Part shown: piece after piece, positions 31,037-39,444 of the stretch
Layout: each line of letters begins with the position of its first letter
Numbering within the stretch: the stretch's first letter is position 1
NCBI GenBank assembly: GCA_016292455.1
Contig: JAEDIL010000002.1
Span: 5,332-69,331, forward strand
Direction: 5' to 3'
Length of the DNA stretch: 64,000 bases
Source: Clostridiaceae bacterium
GTDB lineage: Bacteria; Bacillota; Clostridia; Oscillospirales; Acutalibacteraceae
The notes under the pieces: generated by a model
What the model was told of the DNA's origin: nothing
The model's database searches: none
The model's input: the letters and a program-made list of their open reading frames with translations, nothing else
Translations under genes and position numbers: made by a program

Positions 31037-33022
31037 TCAGCTGACGTCGGTCATGTCAATATAAAGATGACCGTAATTCGCAATATAGTCCTTTCTTCCG
31101 GCGAGGTTGTCGCCAAGAAGAAGATCGAATTTTTCTGCTGTTGCCTGCGCTTCGGCAGGTTCAATTTTTATCAGCCGCCTTGTTGCCGGATTCATAGTTG
31201 TAAGATTCATCATTTCTGCGTCATTTTCACCAAGACCCTTTGAGCGCTGAACCGTGTATTTTTTATTCCCTATTTCGTTTAGAGCGTCAGCCTTCTCTTT
31301 CTCCGTGTACGCAAACCACGTCTGATCTCCGCTGGTAATTTCATAAAGCGGTGATTCGGCAATAAACACCTTGCCTGCGCTGATTAACGAGGGAGTCAGT
31401 CGGTAAAGCATTGTCAGAATAAGCGTTCTTATCTGATAGCCGTCAACGTCAGCATCGGTGCAGATTATAATTTTGTTCCATCGCAGGTTGTCCAGATTAA
31501 AAGTAACCATGTTTTTATCCTTGACATGTTTGCTCTTGACTTCTACTCCGCAGCCGAGCACACGGATAAGGTCAACAATAATTTCGCTCTTGAAAATCTT
31601 GTCATATTCGGATTTCAGACAATTGAGAATCTTTCCTCTGACCGGTATCAGCGCCTGAAATTCAGAGTCTCTCGCCTGCTTGCAGGCGCCGAGAGCAGAA
31701 TCACCCTCAACAATAAACAATTCGCGGACACTGACGTCACGACTGCGGCAATCGACAAACTTCTGAACCCGGTTTGTAAGGTCATTCGAGGCAGAAAGCG
31801 TTTTCTTTATGCTTACCCTTGTTGCCTCAGCCTTGACGCGGCTGCGCATATTGACAAGCACCTGATCGCAGATTCTTTCCGCTTCGGTTTTATTTTCCAG
31901 GAAATAAACTTCAAGCTGGTGCCGCAAAAACTCAGTCATCGCCTCCTGAATAAACTTATTGGTAATAGCTTTTTTTGTCTGATTCAGATAAGAGGTTTCA
32001 GTTGAAAAAGAAGAAGAAACAAGGACAAGACAGTCCGAAATATCCTGAAATTTAATCTTTGGGTCGGTCTTTGTGTACTTTCCGTTTTGTTTGAGATAGG
32101 AGTCAATCTGAGAAACAAACGCGCTTGTAACTGCCTTTTCCGGTGAACCGCCGAATTCAAGCCAGCTTGAATTGTGGTAATACTCAATCAACTGTTGCTT
32201 GTTGCAGAAAGTTAAAGCAACATTCAGCTTGACTTTGTATTCGGGCAGGTCATCTCTGTCCTTTCCGACTCTGTCAGCCGTCCAGAACTGAACGGAGGAA
32301 AGAGCTTCATCTCCGACAATTTCACGGACATAGTCGGCGATTCCGTTCTCATAGTAGTATTCAAAGGTTTCAAATCCGCCCTTGATCTGGTTTTTCAACT
32401 CAAAGTGAACACGGCTGTTGACAATCGCCTGACGTTTTATCACGTCCTGATAGTATTCAAGCGGAATTGATATATCCGTAAAAACGCTAAGGTCCGGCTT
32501 CCATTTGATTCTGCTTCCTGTATCCTTTTTTGAGTACGGCTCACTTATAAGACCGCCGACATTGAAGCCTTTTTCAAAGCGCAGGGAATATTTTTGTCCG
32601 TCTCTTTTTATCTCGGCTTCCATATATTCGCTTGCAAACTGTGTTGCACAAAGTCCAAGTCCGTTGAGACCAAGTGAATATTCATAGCTTCCGCCGGAAT
32701 TTGTTTTGTACTTTCCACCGGCATACATTTCGCAAAAGACGAGTTCCCAATTATACTTTCCGTATTTTTCATTAAAGCCGACAGGTATTCCGCGGCCGAA
32801 GTCCTGCACTTCGACCGACCCGTCCAGAAACCGTGTAACAACAATCCTGTTGCCGTAACCCTCACGGGCTTCGTCGATTGAGTTTGAGAGTATTTCAAAC
32901 ATGGAATGCTCGCAGCCTTCAATGCCGTTTGAACCAAAAATAACAGCAGGACGCTTTCTGACTTTGTCCGGTCCTTCAAGGACTTCGATGTCCTGATCGC
33001 TGTATCCGCCTTTTTTTGCCAT
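31037..33022 (-). CDS. parE: Type IIA topoisomerase B subunit, divergent ParE-like
   Basis: 661 residues. GHKL ATPase plus TOPRIM. The usual RPGMYIGS motif reads RPAVIFGS (24-31). The catalytic Glu is retained (MFEILSNSIDEA, E43), but the Asp two residues before the Asn is Ser. The ATP lid GGLHGVG reads LGLNGLG. TOPRIM is preserved as FIVEGDSALG and CTDADVDGYQIR, with the metal-binding Asp cluster intact, and the C-terminus has RSKGLGE and NPATRRLIKI. It forms an operon with the ParC-like gene. The divergence suggests a specialised paralogue alongside a regular gyrase elsewhere in the genome. Confidence 0.83.
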   Translation of the reverse strand: MAKKGGYSDQDIEVLEGPDKVRKRPAVIFGSNGIEGCEHSMFEILSNSIDEAREGYGNRIVVTRFLDGSVEVQDFGRGIPVGFNEKYGKYNWELVFCEMYAGGKYKTNSGGSYEYSLGLNGLGLCATQFASEYMEAEIKRDGQKYSLRFEKGFNVGGLISEPYSKKDTGSRIKWKPDLSVFTDISIPLEYYQDVIKRQAIVNSRVHFELKNQIKGGFETFEYYYENGIADYVREIVGDEALSSVQFWTADRVGKDRDDLPEYKVKLNVALTFCNKQQLIEYYHNSSWLEFGGSPEKAVTSAFVSQIDSYLKQNGKYTKTDPKIKFQDISDCLVLVSSSFSTETSYLNQTKKAITNKFIQEAMTEFLRHQLEVYFLENKTEAERICDQVLVNMRSRVKAEATRVSIKKTLSASNDLTNRVQKFVDCRSRDVSVRELFIVEGDSALGACKQARDSEFQALIPVRGKILNCLKSEYDKIFKSEIIVDLIRVLGCGVEVKSKHVKDKNMVTFNLDNLRWNKIIICTDADVDGYQIRTLILTMLYRLTPSLISAGKVFIAESPLYEITSGDQTWFAYTEKEKADALNEIGNKKYTVQRSKGLGENDAEMMNLTTMNPATRRLIKIEPAEAQATAEKFDLLLGDNLAGRKDYIANYGHLYIDMTDVS

Positions 33023-33102
33023 TATATATACAAATCCTTTCTTAAAAGAAAAAATCTTCTGACAATCTTTCCTGTCAGCACAATATATAGTACATCAGAT
33101 TT

Positions 33103-33131
33103 ATTTTACACAATTTATGAAAAAAAATCAA
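33103..33131 (-). promoter_or_regulatory. Promoter of the topoisomerase operon, embedded in the spoVM terminator
   Basis: TTGATT (33131-33126), 17 bases, TAAAAT (33108-33103) on the minus strand. The -35 box is the first part of the T-tract that follows the spoVM terminator stem. A further stem CTGACA/TGTCAG (33059-33078) lies in the leader. Confidence 0.6.
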
Positions 33132-33148
33132 GAGGCTCGGTGAGCCTC
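33132..33148 (-). terminator. Terminator of the yicC-to-spoVM operon
   Basis: GAGGCTC/GAGCCTC (7-bp stem, 3-base loop), overlapping the spoVM stop codon and followed on the minus strand by TTGATTTTTTTT. Confidence 0.8.
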
Positions 33149-33230
33149 AGGATTCGTCGCTTCTGATTTTGAAAATCAGCTTTAAAATACCTCTTAAAGC
33201 TTTCGGGCTTCTGATAACAACAACTTTCAT
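33147..33230 (-). CDS. spoVM: Stage V sporulation protein M, 27 residues
   Basis: A tiny gene behind an excellent ribosome binding site (TGGGAGGTAAGAGC, then ATG). The product starts MKVVVIRSPKALRGILKL and continues as a basic amphipathic helix ending in KIRSDES. It aligns without gaps to Bacillus SpoVM (MKFYTIKLPKFLGGIV...), keeping Lys2, the essential Pro9, Lys10, Leu12, Gly14 and Ile15. SpoVM recognises the convex forespore membrane and anchors the SpoIVA coat platform. Position downstream of prkC-rsgA matches the Bacillus order, minus rpe and thiN. Too short for routine gene callers. Confidence 0.88.
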   Translation of the reverse strand: MKVVVIRSPKALRGILKLIFKIRSDES

Positions 33231-33261
33231 GCTCTTACCTCCCAAAAATGAGTGAGCGCGC

Positions 33262-33420
33262 TCAGCGGTTACCTGAGCATGAGATCACGCCGAGAATAAC
33301 AAGCATTATTGCAAGGATGAAAAGCATTATTTTTGTCGGAAAACAAAGTGCAAGCAACAATCCTGCACCGAAGGCGGCAAAAACAGCGCCCTTGTTTGTG
33401 TTCCTGTGGCAAGACATCAT
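33262..33420 (-). CDS. 52-residue membrane miniprotein between rsgA and spoVM
   Basis: ATG at 33420 (a second ATG is adjacent) follows ACGGGGATGAT. The product has a short Cys/His-containing head (MMSCHRNTNKGAVFAAFGAG) and two hydrophobic stretches split by a Pro-Thr-Lys turn, FGAGLLLALCFP and IMLFILAIMLVILGVIS, ending in CSGNR. This is a convincing small membrane protein: good RBS, sensible composition, and codons in step with neighbours. Placement in the sporulation-linked position, where rpe and thiN sit in Bacillus, hints at co-expression with spoVM. No family function known to me. Confidence 0.72.
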   Translation of the reverse strand: MMSCHRNTNKGAVFAAFGAGLLLALCFPTKIMLFILAIMLVILGVISCSGNR

Positions 33421-33493
33421 ATCATCCCCGTTAATAATATTTGCCGAGTACCGCCGTAGCTCAGGCTCAATATCATTATACGAAAAGAAGAGT

Positions 33494-34378
33494 TTATTGT
33501 GAAAACTCCCACTCTTTTATTGTCTTTGCCTCATTATATAACTGAATATAGCTCTCGTGGCGGCTTTTGCTGATTACACCTGCACGAACCATTTCACAAA
33601 TTTTGCAGCCTTTTTCTCCTATGTGTGCGCACGAGGTGAATTTGCATTGCCCCAGATACTCCTGAAATTCCGGAAAATACAGCGCAAGATCGTCTTTCAT
33701 AATCGGTGCGTTTGAAATCAGGTCAACCGAGGAAAAGCCGGCAGTGTCAATTATCAATCCGTCGGCAACATGAAATATTTCAGCCTGACGCGTCGTGTGG
33801 CGTCCGCGTCCCAGCTTTGAGCTGATCTGTGCCGTTGAAAGCGAAAGCGAGGGACAAAGAGCATTGATAAGCGTTGATTTTCCGACTCCGGAGTTTCCGG
33901 TAAAAGCAGTAAGCTTTCCTTTCAAAAGCGTCTTGATTTTTTCAAGATCATTCAGATCATCAAGAGAAACCGTAAAAAGGCTGTACCCGGTGCTTTCATA
34001 AATATTGAGCATGGGTTCGGCAGAAACAAGGTCGGTTTTTGAAAAGACTATGATCGGCGTAATTCCTCCGCGTTCCGCCATCGCTGCCATTTTATCAATC
34101 AGCAACGTATTCGGAAACGGGTCACACATCGAAACAACGAGAAGCAGATTATCAATGTTCGCAACCGGCGGTCTTAAAAGAAAATTCTTTCTTTTCCCTA
34201 TTTCGTCAATTGTGTTTTCGGCATTTTCGTTGATACTGATAACCACATTATCCCCCGCAAGCGGAGTAAGCCTTTCGCGGCGGAAACGACCCTTTGCCTT
34301 ACACTCAAAAACGCCTTCGGAGGTTTCAACGTAATAGAAACCTCCGATACCCTTTAAAATGATACCGTTTAACTGCAT
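33494..34378 (-). CDS. rsgA: Ribosome small-subunit GTPase RsgA
   Basis: 294 residues. Circularly permuted GTPase that checks late 30S assembly. The N-terminal OB fold is followed by the permuted G motifs: G4 VFSKTDL precedes G1 TGNSGVGKSTLINAL and G3 DTAGFSS. The C-terminal zinc knuckle is CKFTSCAHIGEKGCKIC. The ATG is 18 bases after prkC. The prpC-prkC-rsgA order is conserved; RsgA is a known PrkC substrate in Bacillus, so the operon joins kinase, phosphatase and target. Confidence 0.96.
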   Translation of the reverse strand: MQLNGIILKGIGGFYYVETSEGVFECKAKGRFRRERLTPLAGDNVVISINENAENTIDEIGKRKNFLLRPPVANIDNLLLVVSMCDPFPNTLLIDKMAAMAERGGITPIIVFSKTDLVSAEPMLNIYESTGYSLFTVSLDDLNDLEKIKTLLKGKLTAFTGNSGVGKSTLINALCPSLSLSTAQISSKLGRGRHTTRQAEIFHVADGLIIDTAGFSSVDLISNAPIMKDDLALYFPEFQEYLGQCKFTSCAHIGEKGCKICEMVRAGVISKSRHESYIQLYNEAKTIKEWEFSQ

Positions 34379-34396
34379 GAATACCTCTTGAATGTG

Positions 34397-36316
34397 TTAT
34401 TCGTCAATAACAGGAACATTATCGTTTGTCTGAGGAAGCGTAGTTTCGCGCCTGGTGCTTTCCGGCTTTGTTGGCGCGGTAGTTTCCGGCTCCGGTTTGG
34501 TTTCGGTTTTTGGTTCGGTTTTCTTTTCGGTTGTAGTAACCGGATCCTCTTTTGTTGTTGCCTGTGTTGTCTGTTCGGTTGTCGATTCCGTTGTGCTTTC
34601 TGTGGTTGTTTCGGTTGTGGTTTCCGTCGGAAGCTCACCGGTGCTGACATATACGGCGATTTTGGTACCCGGAGCAACCTGCTGACCGAGATTCTCATAA
34701 CCGATAATCGTACCCTTCTTTTCGGTGCTGCTGCGATATTCGGTACGCGTACTGTCCAGTTCAAGACCAACCTCTTCGAGCGCCTGAGCAGCCTCATAAA
34801 CAGTCATACCCATAAGACTCGGAACATCAACCGGCTCAGCCTCCGCCGAAGCTGCAACATAAAGTGTGATATTTGAACCTTCGGTCACTTTCTTGCCGCG
34901 TGCAGGCTCAGTTTTTATTACCGTTCCAGCCTCAGCGGTATCACTATTTGTTTTTTCAATTCTGACACCGAAGTTCTTCTCTTTGAGGAAAGATTCAGCC
35001 GAAGCATAGTCATATCCGTTAACATCGGGAACCTCAACTTCGTTTGAGACCTCAGAAATATAAAGAGTAATTTTGCTGCCTTGTTTGACCTTACCGCTCT
35101 TGGGAGACTGATTTATAATCGTTCCGTTCGGTTTGTCGCTTGTCGCGTCTTTGAAACATTCAAATTCAAATTTGCCTTTGTATTCATCGGAATTCATAAC
35201 TTCACTGACAAAGTTTTTTCCTATAAGATTCGGCACATCAACCATATTCTTATCCGGAAGAACAAAAGCAAAAATTATTATTGAAATCAGAACGAGTGCG
35301 CCAAGAACAGCAGAAAGCAGACCTATTGTTTTGCGCTTAGACTTGTCATCGTCGCTGCTACGCGAGTAATCATCGGTCTCCGGTGTTTTCTGCCCCGGTA
35401 TCTCAGCGTTTGCAATTGCTTCATCGGTTATTGGGATATATTTAGTGGGCTGCTTATCAACAAAATATGAGTAATCAAACTTTATGTTTGGGTTTTTTTT
35501 GAATTCAGCAATATCCAAGAGCATTTCGGAAGCTGACTGATACCTGTCATTAGGATTCTTCTGCATTGCTCTGATAACAATCTGTTCAAGGCCGACGGGA
35601 ATTTCAGGGTTTATGTCGCGCGGCATGACAGGTTCATTCTGCAGCTGCATCAAGGCAACCGAAACCGCATTATCCGATTGGAAGGGAAGCTTGCCTGTCA
35701 GCATCTCATAAAGCACAACGCCGGCAGAATAAAGATCGGTTTTTGCATCAGTAAAGCTGCCCTTTGCCTGCTCAGGGCTGATGTAATGAACAGACCCGAT
35801 TGCTCCCTCGGTCATTGTTCTTGTTTCACTGCGGCTGAAACGGGCAATTCCGAAATCGGTCACCTTGATAGTACCATCAGAAACAAGGAGAATGTTCTGC
35901 GGCTTAATATCACGGTGAACTATGCCTTTGTCATGCGCATGTTGAAGTGCGCGCAGAATCTGCGTGATGAAATAAATTGCCTCACGCAAATCAAGTCTGC
36001 CCTGCTGCTCAATGTATTCTTTGAGCGTTATTCCCTCGACATATTCCATGACTATGTACTGCAAATTGTCACCGTAACTGACATCGTATATCTTTACGAT
36101 ATTAGGATGGGAAAGCAGAGCAATGGCCTTTGATTCGTTTCTGAATCTGCGCCTGAATTCCTCGTTTCGCAGATATTCATCTTTTAGAACCTTGACGGCC
36201 ACAATTCTGTTGTCTATGCTGTCAAACGCTTTGTACACAACAGCCATACCGCCGACGCCGATAATTTCAATTATCTCATAGCGTCCGTCAAGTCTTTTTC
36301 CGACATAGTTTTCCAT
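34397..36316 (-). CDS. prkC: PASTA-domain Ser/Thr protein kinase PrkC
   Basis: 639 residues. Eukaryote-like kinase sensing muropeptides and lipid II in Firmicutes, involved in germination and wall homeostasis. Kinase domain about 13-275: glycine loop GVGGMAVVYKA, K42, HRDIKPQN with D136, and DFG at 154-156. One membrane helix (about 335-355) leads to three PASTA repeats opening VDVPNLIGKNF, VEVPDVNGYDY and VDVPSLMGMTV. The last about 80 residues are a Thr/Glu/Pro-rich tail with repeated ETTTE and ESTTE units, probably spanning the wall. ATG at 36316 uses AAGGAGTG; an upstream in-frame GTG lies before this site. Confidence 0.96.
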   Translation of the reverse strand: MENYVGKRLDGRYEIIEIIGVGGMAVVYKAFDSIDNRIVAVKVLKDEYLRNEEFRRRFRNESKAIALLSHPNIVKIYDVSYGDNLQYIVMEYVEGITLKEYIEQQGRLDLREAIYFITQILRALQHAHDKGIVHRDIKPQNILLVSDGTIKVTDFGIARFSRSETRTMTEGAIGSVHYISPEQAKGSFTDAKTDLYSAGVVLYEMLTGKLPFQSDNAVSVALMQLQNEPVMPRDINPEIPVGLEQIVIRAMQKNPNDRYQSASEMLLDIAEFKKNPNIKFDYSYFVDKQPTKYIPITDEAIANAEIPGQKTPETDDYSRSSDDDKSKRKTIGLLSAVLGALVLISIIIFAFVLPDKNMVDVPNLIGKNFVSEVMNSDEYKGKFEFECFKDATSDKPNGTIINQSPKSGKVKQGSKITLYISEVSNEVEVPDVNGYDYASAESFLKEKNFGVRIEKTNSDTAEAGTVIKTEPARGKKVTEGSNITLYVAASAEAEPVDVPSLMGMTVYEAAQALEEVGLELDSTRTEYRSSTEKKGTIIGYENLGQQVAPGTKIAVYVSTGELPTETTTETTTESTTESTTEQTTQATTKEDPVTTTEKKTEPKTETKPEPETTAPTKPESTRRETTLPQTNDNVPVIDE

Positions 36317-36330
36317 AGACACTTCACTCC

Positions 36331-37059
36331 TTAACACCTGACAGCAACAACCGTAATGTTGTCGCGTCCGCCATTGCTGTTGGCGGCCTCTATATAGTTA
36401 TCACACAATGCGTCAAAATCAGAATTATTATAAATCTTCATAAGCTCGTCGCAGCCGACAAGTCCGCTGAGACCGTCTGAACAAAGAAGAATAACATCAC
36501 CTTCGCTGACGTCAATGTAATCAAAATCAATGTCAACACTCTCTTCAACGCCCAAAGCGCGGGTAATTATGTTCTTAACAGGGTGATTATCAAATTGTTC
36601 TTTCGTAATCTGACCACGATCCAGCATTTCCTGAACAAGAGAATGGTCCTTTGTAATTTGCGTGATTCTGCCTTCTCTTATTAAGTAGGCCCTACTGTCT
36701 CCGACATGAGCAATGCACGCAAGCGCATCCTTGACAACGCAGGCGACAATGGTTGTTCCCATTCCGTGAACACTGCTGTCAATCGCCGCCCTGTCATATA
36801 CCATTACATTGGCGGTCGTTATCGCCGAAAGCAGCATGTTTTCAATTGAAACACCGGACATTGAGCAGTTATAGCTCTTTTCAATTTTCCGGCTTACCAA
36901 GTCGGCCGCAAGGGAACTTGCAAGCTTTCCGCCGAGAGCTCCGCCCATTCCGTCACAGACAATAGCCCAGACAGAGCCATCTTCATATTTGCCGAACCGA
37001 AATGCATCTTCGTTCGCCGAACGAACAAGTCCGATGTCGGAATTGCCTACAATCCTCAT
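36331..37059 (-). CDS. prpC: PP2C-family protein phosphatase PrpC
   Basis: 242 residues. Metal-dependent Ser/Thr phosphatase that reverses PrkC. Motifs: SDIGLVRSANEDAF, AIVCDGMGGALGGKLAS with the metal-binding Asp-Gly, AHVGDSRAYLI, TKDHSLVQEM, LLCSDGLSGLV and GGRDNITVVAV. It ends 14 bases before prkC, the usual co-transcribed kinase-phosphatase pair, and follows rlmN by 19 bases. Confidence 0.96.
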   Translation of the reverse strand: MRIVGNSDIGLVRSANEDAFRFGKYEDGSVWAIVCDGMGGALGGKLASSLAADLVSRKIEKSYNCSMSGVSIENMLLSAITTANVMVYDRAAIDSSVHGMGTTIVACVVKDALACIAHVGDSRAYLIREGRITQITKDHSLVQEMLDRGQITKEQFDNHPVKNIITRALGVEESVDIDFDYIDVSEGDVILLCSDGLSGLVGCDELMKIYNNSDFDALCDNYIEAANSNGGRDNITVVAVRC

Positions 37060-37078
37060 TATTTCACCTCCGGTGAAC

Positions 37079-38119
37079 TTAATCAGTTGATGATTCTTTT
37101 ACCCCTCGCCGCAGTTGACCGCAGGAAGCGTTAATATCACTTCCAAGTGTGCGGCGGACTGTGACGTTAATTCTGTTTTTTTCAAGAATTGAAATGAAAG
37201 CCTTCATGCGCTCATTACTGCTTTTGACGTAACCGCGCTCCTTTACGGAATTGACCGGAATAAGATTTACATGACAAAGCATACCTTTGAGCTTAGCCGA
37301 GAGCAGCCGTGCACATTCATCACTGTCATTCACGCCGCTAATCATTGCATATTCAAATGAAATTCTCCTGCCGGTTGCTTCAATATAATCGCGGCACGCG
37401 GTGAGCAAGGTGTCAATATTCCACTTTGAATTTACCGGCATAGTGCTGTTGCGTATTTCATCACTCGGCGCATGGAGAGAAATTGAAAGAGTGAGCTGAA
37501 GCTTTTTTTCAAGCAATTTATAAATTCCGCTGACGACTCCGCAGGTTGAAAGGGAAATATTTCTCATTCCTATGTTCTGCCCGTCTTCGTTACTGATGAG
37601 TTCGAGAAAACGCATTACATTGTCAAAGTTGTCCAAAGGTTCTCCAACGCCCATCATAACGACGTGCGAAATTCTGATATTCATATCCTTCTGCGCAGTA
37701 TAGACCTGAGAAAGAATTTCTCCCGGGAGAAGATTGCGGACAAAGCCGGCAATTCCGGAAGCACAGAATCTGCATCCCATCTTACAGCCAACCTGACTTG
37801 AAACACAAATCGTATACCCGTATTTATATTTCATAACGACTGATTCTATAAACTCACCGTCGTTAAGCTTAAAAAGATACTTAACTGTGCCATCATACAC
37901 TGAAACTAATTTTTTTTCAATAGTACAATCTGAAATAGTGTAAAAACCGCTCAGCTTTTCCCGAATTGCCTTAGAAACGTTCGTCATCTCATCAAAAGAA
38001 GAAACAAGCTGTCTGTGCAGCCATGAATATATCTGTGACGCAAGATATGCTTTTCCTCCAAGTACGGCAATGTCTTCACGAAGCTCAGAAAGCGTCATTG
38101 ATTTTATGTCCCTTTTCAC
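37079..38119 (-). CDS. rlmN: Dual-specificity 23S rRNA/tRNA adenine-C2 methyltransferase RlmN
   Basis: 346 residues. Radical SAM enzyme making m2A2503 in 23S rRNA and m2A37 in tRNA. The iron-sulfur motif is CKMGCRFCASG, followed by VVMMGVGEPLDNFDN and ISLSTCGV; the C-terminal methyl-carrying Cys lies in ASCGQLR. Start is GTG at 38119 overlapping the rsmB stop (GTGA), with AAAGGA 8 bases upstream. Second in rsmB-rlmN-prpC-prkC, the standard Firmicutes order. Confidence 0.95.
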   Translation of the reverse strand: MKRDIKSMTLSELREDIAVLGGKAYLASQIYSWLHRQLVSSFDEMTNVSKAIREKLSGFYTISDCTIEKKLVSVYDGTVKYLFKLNDGEFIESVVMKYKYGYTICVSSQVGCKMGCRFCASGIAGFVRNLLPGEILSQVYTAQKDMNIRISHVVMMGVGEPLDNFDNVMRFLELISNEDGQNIGMRNISLSTCGVVSGIYKLLEKKLQLTLSISLHAPSDEIRNSTMPVNSKWNIDTLLTACRDYIEATGRRISFEYAMISGVNDSDECARLLSAKLKGMLCHVNLIPVNSVKERGYVKSSNERMKAFISILEKNRINVTVRRTLGSDINASCGQLRRGVKESSTD

Positions 38120-39444
38120 TGTATATCCTTTCTTTCAAAAGCGGCAACAAAAAAGCCATCGCTGTTATGTTCATCAGGAAAAAAAGTTGCAAAGCATTCT
38201 TTTTCCGGATTTTCGAACGGGCTGACAGCGACAAACTCACTGTGTTGCTTCAAAAAGCGTTCGCATACGCCTTCGTTCTCAGCTTTGCTCAATGTGCAGG
38301 TTGAGTAAACAAGTCTCCCGCCGCTCTTAACATATTCAGAAGCGTTTTCGAGAATACTTAATTGAATATCCGGAAGTTCTGCAAGCTCATTTTCATCCTT
38401 ATACTTTATTTCAGGCTTTTTGGAAATTATACCGAGCCCCGAGCAGGGAACATCGCACAACACACGGTCTGCCAAACCGAGAGACGGTTCAAAAACCGAA
38501 GCGTCAACGACGCCGGTTTCAATGATGCTGATTCCGAGCTTTTCGGCACCGTCGGCAATCAGCCGCACCCTTTTTTCATAAATATCAAAGGCCCGAATAA
38601 GACCTTTATTCTTCATCATCTGTGCTATTGTGAAGGTTTTTCCTCCGGGAGCGGCACACAAATCAAAAACAACTTCCCCTTCTTCTGCACCGACGGCGGC
38701 AGCGCAAAGCTGTGACGGTATCCCCTGAACATGAAACAAACCATTTTTGAATTCAGAAAGACCCTCAATTGCAGCACCCGACAACTCAATGTCAAGGCTG
38801 TTTTTTACACGCCCGTATTCACAGCTTATCCCCTGCGCTTCAAGAGAGGCTTTCAGCTTCTCAACAGTTGTCTTTAATGTATTTGCTCTGACTGTAACTC
38901 TTTTTTTGTCCAATGAATGTATAAGTACCGAAAGTGTGTTTTCTTCTCCGTATTCCGAAATCCACTTTTCAACAAGCCATTGCGGACAAGAGTAACGTAT
39001 GCTAAGATCATACGCCCTATCGTCGGTGGACGGAAAAACGAGTCCCCCGCAGGAGACCTTCCGCAGGACTGCATTGATCAGACCGGAGGAATAGGAAAAG
39101 CCGTTGTTCTTTGAAAGCTTAACACTTTCGTTTACCGCAGCGGAATCGGGAACAGCGGAAGAAAAAAGAATCTGATACGCACCGAGCCTGAGTGCCGTGA
39201 GCGGCTCAGGCTTCATTTTTTTCAGCGGTTTTGAAAGATAAAGCGAAAGAATATAGTCAATCGTAATTCTGCGTTCAATAACACCATATACCAGAGCTGA
39301 TGCAAAGGATTTGTCCCTTGGTTCAAGTCCGCAATTTTTCAGCGCTGAATTCAGGGACAAATTTGAAAAGGCATTCTCCTTCTGAATCTTCATCAAAACA
39401 TTGTACGCAAGCTGCCTTGCGGTCAGTTTTCTATTATCAGTCAT
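38116..39444 (-). CDS. rsmB: 16S rRNA m5C967 methyltransferase RsmB
   Basis: 442 residues. The N-terminal NusB-like RNA-binding domain (about 1-130: ARQLAYNVLMKIQ... ALVYGVIERR) is followed by the SAM-dependent methyltransferase: FDLCAAPGGKTFTIAQMM, CDVPCSGLGIISKKP and the catalytic Cys in YSTCTLSKAENE. It overlaps the YugP-like gene by 8 bases and rlmN by 4. Confidence 0.95.
   Translation of the reverse strand: MTDNRKLTARQLAYNVLMKIQKENAFSNLSLNSALKNCGLEPRDKSFASALVYGVIERRITIDYILSLYLSKPLKKMKPEPLTALRLGAYQILFSSAVPDSAAVNESVKLSKNNGFSYSSGLINAVLRKVSCGGLVFPSTDDRAYDLSIRYSCPQWLVEKWISEYGEENTLSVLIHSLDKKRVTVRANTLKTTVEKLKASLEAQGISCEYGRVKNSLDIELSGAAIEGLSEFKNGLFHVQGIPSQLCAAAVGAEEGEVVFDLCAAPGGKTFTIAQMMKNKGLIRAFDIYEKRVRLIADGAEKLGISIIETGVVDASVFEPSLGLADRVLCDVPCSGLGIISKKPEIKYKDENELAELPDIQLSILENASEYVKSGGRLVYSTCTLSKAENEGVCERFLKQHSEFVAVSPFENPEKECFATFFPDEHNSDGFFVAAFERKDIQ

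Noticed and set aside
34400..34438. LPQTN near the PrkC C-terminus as a sortase signal
   Set aside because: Gly is missing from LPxTG and no hydrophobic helix or basic tail follows; the protein already has a membrane helix.
34388..34876. Open plus-strand frame of 162 codons rich in Cys, Gly and Phe
   Set aside because: It is the antisense of the Thr/Glu/Pro-repeat tail of prkC; the composition is a by-product of the repeated codons and there is no ribosome binding site.
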